Shown here in pieces: positions 1 to 4,602 of a DNA stretch of 8,237 nucleotides. This DNA comes from an uncultured Chlorobiaceae bacterium (GTDB taxonomy: Bacteria; Bacteroidota; Chlorobiia; Chlorobiales; Chlorobiaceae), in the NCBI GenBank assembly GCA_903904495.1, contig CAIVCU010000359.1, positions 1 through 8,237 of the forward strand, read 5' to 3'. Position numbers and translations under genes: made by a program. Under the pieces are notes generated by a model that saw nothing but the letters and a program-made list of their open reading frames with translations, did no database searches and was not told the DNA's origin. Within the stretch, counting starts at the first letter, position 1. Each line of letters opens with the position of its first letter.

Positions 1-373
1 CGTCATACTCATGCTGCAGCTCTTGAAACATATCGTCCAGGTAGGGCGGCACAAAATAATAGGCATCAATTACCCTGACATCGGCATCATTAAGAAACGG
101 GCTCCCGCTTTCAGCAATAAAACCTGCCAGCCTTTTTGTCTGGGAACGGTTGATTGTAAGCAGTGATGAGCTGTATCGATTGAGCTTCCAGTTGATATAG
201 TGCTTGGTCGAGCGGTAATCAGCAATAAAATAGATCATTGCTGTCGGGATTTTTACAATCTGACGGGTGACGACCTTGAGAATTCTTCGGGAGCTCGGCC
301 ACAGGCTGCTGACAGTAAGCTTTTCAACTTCTCCGTACGTCGTGACAACAACAGCATATTTTTTCTTCTTCAC
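1..373 (-). CDS. Ferrochelatase-like protein, N-terminal part (3' end outside window)
   Basis: This is an open frame of about 124 codons running off the left edge. It begins KKKKYAVVVTTYGEVEKLT. Ferrochelatases insert Fe2+ into protoporphyrin IX. The resemblance here is one of layout: an N-terminal beta strand followed by a G-x-V-E turn (in place of the usual G-x-P-E), an IADYRSTKHY segment, and an AYYFVPPYLDDM stretch like the 'P-x-[IL]-x-[DE]' part of that family. The catalytic His/Glu region would lie beyond the window, so function is not established. It could be a paralogue or another chelatase-fold protein. The preferred start is the GTG at 373, which overlaps the preceding stop codon as GTGA and has a purine-rich GGTGGACGGG just upstream. 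An in-frame ATG at 388 would add five residues and enlarge the overlap to 19 bp. The overlap points to co-transcription and translational coupling with the PAP2-like gene upstream. Confidence 0.5.
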   Translation of the reverse strand, partial: MKKKKYAVVVTTYGEVEKLTVSSLWPSSRRILKVVTRQIVKIPTAMIYFIADYRSTKHYINWKLNRYSSSLLTINRSQTKRLAGFIAESGSPFLNDADVRVIDAYYFVPPYLDDMFQELQHEYD

Positions 374-963
374 AATCCCGTCCACCATTTTAACTCGACA
401 TACATCACGCCAAAGCCAACCATTCCACCTACAAGGGTTTGCATGAAATTATGTGCTTTCAGAAAAATCCGTGACCACATGAGCAGCGGTACAAAGAGTA
501 GAAGCCATAACGCAACCGTGCCGAACTGCATAAAAAGCAGTGCAACAGATGAAGAGAAGGTGAAGAGATGAATGCTGATTTTCCACTGAAGGGTGATCAG
601 GAGAATAAAAACCATATTCACGGCATTGAAAAGAAGAATACCGGTCAACAGTTTCGGGGGATGAAGATGCTTCATAAACTCGTATCCAAGGGCATTGACT
701 GCAACAAGTACCAGGAGCGGGAGAAATCGCTGTTCACGGAAGGAGATATTGAAGTCAGAAATTTTCCCAATTTTTTTCAGACCGGAAATAAGAAAGATCG
801 GGGCAACGGTGCTGGAAAAAAAAAGGACTATGAGGTAAGACATGCTCTTAACATCATCGCCGTATCCCTGCGTCACGATTGCATAATATGCTGCCGGTGC
901 AACCACAACCGGACTGATCACCCATGAAATAAAGTTTGCAAAACGATGTAGATCAAACTGCAT
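370..963 (-). CDS. Divergent PAP2-like integral membrane protein
   Basis: A 197-residue, strongly hydrophobic protein with about five to six predicted membrane segments (around residues 10-30, 41-60, 80-98, 105-126, 136-160 and 175-190). PAP2 enzymes dephosphorylate lipid or isoprenoid phosphates using a His/Arg/His site. Remnants of the signature are visible: FREQR (75-79) in the region of the first motif, KISIH (128-132) in place of the usual SGH, and SR-x5-H-x3-Q (164-175) in place of SR-x5-H-x3-D. The probable catalytic residues His132, Arg165 and His171 are present, but the Asp that normally closes the third motif is Gln. Membrane topology is therefore well supported, while phosphatase activity is only inferred. 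I chose the ATG at 963. An upstream in-frame start at 1053 would add 30 residues encoded in AT-rich promoter-like DNA. No strong ribosome binding site precedes 963. The gene is divergent from the tRNA genes and overlaps the ferrochelatase-like gene by 4 bp. Confidence 0.65.
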   Translation of the reverse strand: MQFDLHRFANFISWVISPVVVAPAAYYAIVTQGYGDDVKSMSYLIVLFFSSTVAPIFLISGLKKIGKISDFNISFREQRFLPLLVLVAVNALGYEFMKHLHPPKLLTGILLFNAVNMVFILLITLQWKISIHLFTFSSSVALLFMQFGTVALWLLLFVPLLMWSRIFLKAHNFMQTLVGGMVGFGVMYVELKWWTGL

Positions 964-1020
964 GGGCTCAATACGATAAAGAAGGATGAAGATTTTAGCG
1001 TAATACGCCGCAAAAGTATG

Positions 1021-1060
1021 TTGAAATATAGTTTTTATTAAAATTAAAACCACGTATATT
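1021..1060 (+). promoter_or_regulatory. AT-rich divergent promoter region, possible tRNA promoter
   Basis: The 110 bp between the PAP2-like gene and the first tRNA is much more AT-rich than its surroundings. On the plus strand TATATT (1055-1060) ends 13 nt before the tRNA-Leu 5' end and could be a -10 element. The -35 position holds only T-rich sequence (about 1032-1037), and TTGAAA (1021-1026) is too far away, so the assignment is weak. A promoter for the minus-strand PAP2-like gene should lie in the same stretch but I cannot pick one out. Confidence 0.3.
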
Positions 1061-1073
1061 CTTGTTCTGTAAT

Positions 1074-1155
1074 GCGAGAGTGGTGAAATTGGTATACACG
1101 CTAGTCTTAGGAACTAGTGCCGTGAGGCGTGAGGGTTCGAGTCCCTTCTCTCGCA
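1074..1155 (+). tRNA. tRNA-Leu (anticodon UAG)
   Basis: An 82-nt gene with a full cloverleaf. The acceptor stem GCGAGAG (1074-1080) pairs with CTCTCGC (1148-1154) and the discriminator is A1155. The anticodon stem is CTAGT/ACTAG around the loop CTTAGGA (1106-1112), which places TAG at 1108-1110 and reads CUA leucine codons. A long variable arm, typical of leucine tRNAs, precedes the T stem GAGGG/CCCTT with loop TTCGAGT (1136-1142). The 3' CCA is not encoded, since A1155 is followed by CGC, so it must be added enzymatically. It is the first gene of the plus-strand cluster. Confidence 0.96.
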
Positions 1156-1170
1156 CGCCTTATAATGAAT

Positions 1171-1258
1171 GCCAAAGTGGCGGAACTGGTAGACGCGCTG
1201 GACTCAAAATCCAGTGAGTGAATAACTCGTGTGGGTTCGATTCCCATCTTTGGTACCA
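1171..1258 (+). tRNA. tRNA-Leu (anticodon CAA)
   Basis: An 88-nt gene including an encoded CCA (1256-1258), 15 nt after the first tRNA-Leu. The anticodon stem CTGGA/TCCAG encloses loop CTCAAAA (1203-1209) with anticodon CAA at 1205-1207, which reads UUG leucine codons. A long variable arm (about 1215-1230), T stem GTGGG/CCCAT, T loop TTCGATT and discriminator A1255 fit the leucine class. The acceptor stem is GCCAAAG (1171-1177) with CTTTGGT (1248-1254), so the terminal pair is G1-U72 and not a Watson-Crick pair. Unlike its neighbour, this gene encodes CCA. The two tRNAs are probably one transcript that continues into the HIT gene. Confidence 0.96.
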
Positions 1259-1287
1259 CGTCAACAAACAATCGGGACACACCCACC

Positions 1288-1803
1288 ATGCATAGAATGT
1301 ACTCACCTTGGCGTGAAGTGTATATGCAGTCTTTCAAGGATGAAAAGCCTGCCGCTGAAGCAGGAAAATCAGTGTTTGCCGATCTTCCTCCCGAGGAGGA
1401 TGAGAAGCGGTTTGTACTCTACCGGGGAAAAACATGCTTCATCATCATGAATCTCTACCCTTACAACTGTGGTCATCTTATGGTGATCCCCTATCTTCAG
1501 ACACCTGACTTTTCAGATCTTGACCAGGAGACAAAACTTGAGGTTATGGAGCTTACAGATCTCTCGATCAAGGCACTGAAACTTACCCTTAGACCGCAGG
1601 GTTTCAACGTAGGGGCAAATCTCGGCAGAGTTGCCGGCGGAAGCGTTGACACCCATATCCATTTTCATATTGTTCCGCGCTGGGAAGGCGATACAAACTT
1701 CATGCCTGTCCTTGCAGATGCCAAAGTGCTCAGCAATGACATGAACTCCACCTATAAAAACCTGAAAAAGGCTTTCACTGACCTTACACAGGGTAAAGAG
1801 TAA
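1288..1803 (+). CDS. HIT-family nucleotide hydrolase/phosphorylase
   Basis: A 171-residue protein of the histidine-triad superfamily, resembling the diadenosine-tetraphosphate phosphorylase-like branch. These are soluble enzymes that cleave dinucleoside polyphosphates or related nucleotidyl substrates through a covalent His intermediate. The triad motif HIHFHIVPRW is at residues 123-132, preceded by the typical NLYPYNCGHLMVIPY (55-69) and GFNVGANLGRVAGGSVDTH (105-123) segments. The N-terminal YSPWREVY is also typical. Where many relatives carry a CxxC zinc motif just before the first strand, this protein reads SVFA (28-31), so no zinc knuckle is expected there. The exact substrate cannot be read from the sequence. 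I chose the ATG at 1288, with a weak GGGA 10 nt upstream. ATG 1297 is an alternative, and starts further upstream fall inside the tRNA. It lies 29 nt after the tRNA and 16 nt before the methyltransferase. Confidence 0.9.
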   Translation: MHRMYSPWREVYMQSFKDEKPAAEAGKSVFADLPPEEDEKRFVLYRGKTCFIIMNLYPYNCGHLMVIPYLQTPDFSDLDQETKLEVMELTDLSIKALKLTLRPQGFNVGANLGRVAGGSVDTHIHFHIVPRWEGDTNFMPVLADAKVLSNDMNSTYKNLKKAFTDLTQGKE

Positions 1804-1819
1804 CTCTCTTTCCGGTGGA

Positions 1820-2818
1820 ATGGAAACAGTCCCCTGCCCCATAAGCAAATCGAAGGAGTTCATCCCATATCTCCAGGTTCCCGACCGTTTTGACAATTCC
1901 GGAAAAGCAGACTGGAACCTTGTCCGCTCATGCGCTTCAGGGCTTATCATGCTTAATCCCCGCCCTGACAGCGCCGAAATATCCCGGCATTACCGCAACG
2001 ATGGATATGATCCCTACCGGAACAGCAGGAACAGTTCGTCCTTCAAAGAGAGGACCTACCTTGCTGCACGAACTCTCCTTCTCGGTTATCGAGCCGGAAT
2101 TATACTGAAAGGATGGGTAAAACCGTTGGAAGAGTGTGCTGTGCTTGAAATCGGGTGTTCGACGGGAGATCTTCTGAATTATTTTCATCGACGTTCCGGA
2201 GTGCCGGTCAATAACCTTGCCGGTGTTGAACCTGATGCCGATTCGGCTCGACATGCACGGGAATGTTTCGGGCTGAACATTTTCCCGTCCATTGCAGCGC
2301 AGAGCGCTGAGAAGAAAAGATTTGACCGCATTGTGCTCTGGCATACGCTTGAGCATATTCACGCCATCAATGAAACGCTCCATGAAGTGTCCGCTCAACT
2401 TAAGCCGGACGGCCAGCTTGTTATTGCTCTGCCAAATCCGGCAAGTTTTGATGCAGAGTATTTCAGGGAGAACTGGATCGCCTGGGATGCACCGCGACAT
2501 CTCTATCATTTTTGGCCGGGAACAGTTGAAAAACTGCTTGCTTTGCATGGATTGAGCGTTTTCAGACGGCAGCCTTATTTTCCGGATACGGTGTACAATA
2601 CGCTTTACAGTGAAGGGCTTGTCAGGAAAAGAAATGAGTCGGCAGTTGGCAGTCGGCAGTCGGCTTGGGGAAGTCAGCAGTTGGCAATCGGCAGTCGGCA
2701 GTCGGCAGTGTTGCGTGCTTTGAAGATTTTAAACCTCATTGCTAAAGCAGCGGTTGATGCGATTAAGGGAGGGGCGAGGGCTTCCAGCGTTGTTTATTAT
2801 GCTCGACGAGCGGAATGA
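1820..2818 (+). CDS. Class I SAM-dependent methyltransferase with repeat insertion
   Basis: A 332-residue protein with a degenerate N-terminal zinc-ribbon-like region, a Rossmann methyltransferase core and a C-terminal tail. The SAM-binding glycine loop is VLEIGCSTGDLL (108-119). An acidic residue ending strand 2 is in GVEPDA (E137). The strand-4 motif FDRIVLWHTLEH (168-179) is typical of the UbiG/Methyltransf_23-type core. NPRPDSAEISRHY (46-58) and WDAPRHLYHF (222-231) are typical of cell-surface-sugar or small-molecule methyltransferases that carry an N-terminal CxxC...CxxC ribbon. Here the expected cysteines are mostly serine: C6 is kept, but S9, S37 and S40 stand at the other three positions. 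Residues 274-297 are encoded entirely by heptamer repeats inserted in frame, after which an ordinary tail (298-332, LRALKILNL... to ARRAE) resumes. The acceptor is unknown. It is likely co-transcribed with the HIT gene 16 nt upstream. GGTGG just before the ATG is too close to be a good ribosome binding site. Confidence 0.87.
   Translation: METVPCPISKSKEFIPYLQVPDRFDNSGKADWNLVRSCASGLIMLNPRPDSAEISRHYRNDGYDPYRNSRNSSSFKERTYLAARTLLLGYRAGIILKGWVKPLEECAVLEIGCSTGDLLNYFHRRSGVPVNNLAGVEPDADSARHARECFGLNIFPSIAAQSAEKKRFDRIVLWHTLEHIHAINETLHEVSAQLKPDGQLVIALPNPASFDAEYFRENWIAWDAPRHLYHFWPGTVEKLLALHGLSVFRRQPYFPDTVYNTLYSEGLVRKRNESAVGSRQSAWGSQQLAIGSRQSAVLRALKILNLIAKAAVDAIKGGARASSVVYYARRAE
2639..2708 (+). repeat. 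Intragenic tandem heptamer repeat (10 units)
   Basis: Ten consecutive 7-nt units, consensus TCGGCAG, of which five are exact (2639, 2653, 2688, 2695, 2702). The rest are variants (TTGGCAG, TCGGCTT, GGGGAAG, TCAGCAG, TTGGCAA). Because 3 x 7 nt is seven codons, the tract encodes a seven-residue period: SAVGSRQ, SAWGSQQ, LAIGSRQ, then SAV. It sits inside the methyltransferase frame near its 3' end without a stop codon. Related heptamers recur at 2821-2834, 2941-2961 and, inverted, 3081-3157. Confidence 0.93.
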
Positions 2819-2820
2819 GT

Positions 2821-2834
2821 GTGGGCAGTGGGAC
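2821..2834 (+). repeat. Short heptamer repeat copy (2 units)
   Basis: GTGGGCA followed by GTGGGAC, two units of the same heptamer family, lying 2 nt after the methyltransferase stop codon and in the same orientation as the tract at 2639-2708. Confidence 0.6.
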
Positions 2835-2897
2835 ATGAAAATATTACTGAGGATTGAGGGCTGAAGTGAGTAGAGGAATTGGATGTTGGGCCTAATA

Positions 2898-2988
2898 AGA
2901 TCCCTCCCGTTGGTCGGGATGACATGGGAGGGGGGAGGAAGTGGGCAGTGGACAGTTGGTAGACCTCTCACAGGAGTTCGGGGTGACA
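2898..2988 (+). repeat. Two diverged copies of a ~27-nt intergenic element
   Basis: Copy one (2898-2924) and copy two (2961-2988) both begin AGA-Y-C and end TCGGG-R-TGACA. The final 11 nt match at 10 of 11 positions (2914-2924 and 2978-2988), while the middles differ. Copy one can form CCCG (2906-2909) with CGGG (2915-2918) over a five-base loop, or alternatively CCCTCCC (2902-2908) with GGGAGGG (2926-2932). It looks like a small dispersed intergenic repeat. I cannot assign it to a named family. Confidence 0.5.
2941..2961 (+). repeat. Short heptamer repeat copy (3 units)
   Basis: GTGGGCA, GTGGACA and GTTGGTA are three successive variants of the heptamer, in the orientation of the methyltransferase tract, directly between the two copies of the ~27-nt element. 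Confidence 0.6.
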
Positions 2989-3023
2989 GAAGAAAGGTAT
3001 GAGAGTGAATGAGACGGGTGAGC

Positions 3024-3050
3024 AGGGACGAAAGAGACAACAGGGACAGC
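3024..3050 (+). repeat. Imperfect 9-nt tandem repeat (3 units)
   Basis: AGGGACGAA, AGAGACAAC and AGGGACAGC follow one another with a 9-nt period and a common AGRGAC core. The unit length and sequence differ from the neighbouring heptamers, so this is a separate simple repeat. Confidence 0.5.
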
Positions 3051-3080
3051 AGATAACCATTGGAATAGCAAAATTAAACC

Positions 3081-3157
3081 GCTGACTGCTGACTACCTAC
3101 TGCCCACTGCTGACTGCCCACTGAAGACTGCCTACTTTTGACTGCTGACTGCCGACC
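3081..3157 (-). repeat. Tandem heptamer repeat (11 units) spanning the TolC 3' end
   Basis: Eleven consecutive heptamers, read on the plus strand as GCTGACT (four exact copies at 3081, 3088, 3109, 3144), GCCCACT (two), ACCTACT, GAAGACT, GCCTACT, TTTGACT and GCCGACC. On the minus strand they are the same family as the 2639-2708 tract, so the two tracts form a large imperfect inverted repeat. The TolC-family stop codon TAG (3134-3132) lies within unit GCCTACT (3130-3136). Confidence 0.92.
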
Positions 3158-4508
3158 GTCCAAGGGCTTTATCGAGCTGGGTGCCGGCGACGAGGTAGTC
3201 GTAGACTGCCTGGAGGTAGTTGGTTTTGGCTTTGTTGAGCTGGAGTTCGGCGTCGGTGAGTTCGAGGCGTGAGCCGATGCCCTCTTTGAAACGGAGCAGG
3301 GATATTTTGTAACTGCGTTCTGCGACATTTATGGTTTTGGACTGTACATCAATTCTCTTCTGTGATTCCCTGAAGTTCAAGAGCCGGACCTCAACTTCAG
3401 CGCGGATATTGGCCTTCAGATCTTCAACCCGTGTTCTGGTCTGCATCTGGGATATTTTGGCCTGTTCGACCTGGGCACTGGTGCGGTATCCGGTAAATAT
3501 CGGCAGTGAAACCTCCAGACCTACGGCGGTAGAGACCGGCCAGCGGGAATCGGCTGTTTTTATATTATCGTTAAATGCTGTTTGCGATTCAAACTGGCCG
3601 AAGGCGCTGATAACAGGATAACGCTCTGCCCGGGCAGCGCTGACTTTGTCACCTTCTGCGTTTACCTGAAGGATGATCTGGTGCAGATCCGGCCTTTGAT
3701 CAAGAGCTTCACGATAGGCTGCTGCAATATCCTGGGGGTAGGTTGCTGAGGAAAGTTCAAGCTTTCCTGAAAGGACAATAGTACTGTCGAGCGGAATACC
3801 GATGGCATTTTTCAGCCTGGTCATGGTTGTAGCTACACGGTTTTCTGCCTGAAGGAGATCGGGCCGGAGATTTTCAACGGAAAGATATGCCTTGAGGGTA
3901 TCGATATCGGCCGCAACACCCTGACGGAACATTGCCTTGGTATCTTTTCTTGATTGTTCCCAGCGTTCTATGCTCTGCTCAATGAGTTTTAACTGATCCT
4001 TTGAAATGAGTGCGTCGAAATAAGACATCTTGATGTCGGCAATGACGGATGCTTCACTGTTGCGGTAGGCCTCATTACTCATTTTGCGGAGAGTGCCCGC
4101 GGCCTTGATTCCGGCAAAAGCTGCTCCGTTAAAGAGTGCCTGACGAAGGGTGACGGTAGCTGTTGCGGCATTATCGGCACTGATGACGAGAGGAATAAAG
4201 GAGTTCCCGGTGCCCCCGTTAAAAATATCGGGAAAAAAAAGGACGGAGGGTTTCAGGGATCGGGTGTAGGTAAAGTCTGAAGTAATCTGCGGAAGCACCT
4301 TTGCCCATGTTTCGCGGATTTTCTCTGAGGTCATATCACGCTCCAGCCTTGCGATTTCAAGCGTCCGGCTTCTTTCGAGCCCGATATGGAGGGCATCGTC
4401 AAGCGTCAGCGAGGCATTGGCAGGGAGAGCGGCGGCATGGAGGTTCGAAAATGCATTCAGTAAAAGAAACGGCACTATAAGGAGAAGTATCTGACGGAAC
4501 CTGTTCAT
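3132..4508 (-). CDS. TolC-family outer-membrane efflux protein
   Basis: A 458-residue outer-membrane channel subunit of the TolC/OEP family. Such proteins form trimeric beta-barrel and alpha-helical tunnels that complete type I secretion or RND-type efflux systems. Residues 1-26 (MNRFRQ, then a hydrophobic run ending SNLHA) are a signal peptide with likely cleavage near LHA/A. The mature part shows the two OEP repeats: L-x-L-D-D-A-L-x-x-G-L-E at about 35-47, ANIRAEVEVRLLNFRESQKRI later, and long amphipathic helices throughout. The last residues, SAVSSQK (452-458), and the stop codon are encoded by heptamer repeats. The native end was probably near DKALGR. No adaptor or pump gene is in view, so the substrate is unknown. 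It follows rarA by 94 nt and may have its own promoter. No clear ribosome binding site precedes the ATG. Confidence 0.92.
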   Translation of the reverse strand: MNRFRQILLLIVPFLLLNAFSNLHAAALPANASLTLDDALHIGLERSRTLEIARLERDMTSEKIRETWAKVLPQITSDFTYTRSLKPSVLFFPDIFNGGTGNSFIPLVISADNAATATVTLRQALFNGAAFAGIKAAGTLRKMSNEAYRNSEASVIADIKMSYFDALISKDQLKLIEQSIERWEQSRKDTKAMFRQGVAADIDTLKAYLSVENLRPDLLQAENRVATTMTRLKNAIGIPLDSTIVLSGKLELSSATYPQDIAAAYREALDQRPDLHQIILQVNAEGDKVSAARAERYPVISAFGQFESQTAFNDNIKTADSRWPVSTAVGLEVSLPIFTGYRTSAQVEQAKISQMQTRTRVEDLKANIRAEVEVRLLNFRESQKRIDVQSKTINVAERSYKISLLRFKEGIGSRLELTDAELQLNKAKTNYLQAVYDYLVAGTQLDKALGRSAVSSQK

Positions 4509-4569
4509 AAAAAAGTCTGTCTTGATGAAAAAAAACCTGACTGTCCCTCACTGAAAAAGCAGTAGTCTG

Positions 4570-4599
4570 AATATAAAAAAGTGATCGGTTTCGTAACAA
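4570..4599 (-). promoter_or_regulatory. Candidate promoter of the TolC-family gene
   Basis: On the minus strand TTGTTA (4599-4594) and TATATT (4575-4570) are separated by 18 bp, a sigma-70-like arrangement just after the rarA stop codon. Transcription would begin about 55 nt before the ATG at 4508. This is a pattern match only. Confidence 0.35.
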
Positions 4600-4602
4600 T
4601 CA

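Larger units (their letters stand above)
2819..3131. other. Convergent intergenic region, mosaic of short repeats
   Basis: These 313 bp between the stop codons of the methyltransferase and the TolC-family gene hold no credible gene. Reading frames here translate only repeat DNA. Visible content in order: two heptamers (2821-2834), a ~27-nt element (2898-2924) with a CCCTCCC/GGGAGGG inverted pair, three heptamers (2941-2961), a second copy of the ~27-nt element (2961-2988), three imperfect 9-nt units (3024-3050), and most of the inverted heptamer tract (3081-3157). No classical hairpin-plus-T-run terminator is evident for either convergent gene. Confidence 0.8.

Noticed and set aside
1021..1073. 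Riboswitch or structured leader upstream of the tRNAs or the PAP2-like gene
   Set aside because: The stretch is short and AT-rich, with no recognisable conserved leader motif.
1231..1287. N-terminal extension of the HIT protein starting within the tRNA
   Set aside because: The extra codons are the tRNA T arm and acceptor stem. The recognisable HIT N terminus (YSPWR) begins after ATG 1288.
1937..2548. 203-codon minus-strand frame opposite the methyltransferase
   Set aside because: It lies antisense to a gene with clear SAM-binding motifs and its translation shows no family features. It is a coding shadow.
2639..2710. Frameshift or pseudogene call for the methyltransferase
   Set aside because: The frame stays open through the repeat, and a plausible native C-terminal tail resumes after it, so the gene looks intact.
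2729..3040. Minus-strand reading frame of 103 codons in the convergent region
   Set aside because: It translates the repeat mosaic and the antisense of the methyltransferase end. It has no recognisable domain and no ribosome binding site.
2819..3131. Insertion sequence or transposase remnant
   Set aside because: No transposase-like translation, terminal inverted repeats of IS type or target-site duplication was found. Only short simple or dispersed repeats are present.
2639..3157. CRISPR array
   Set aside because: The units are 7 nt with no spacers and no conserved 25-40-nt repeat. They are simple tandem heptamers.
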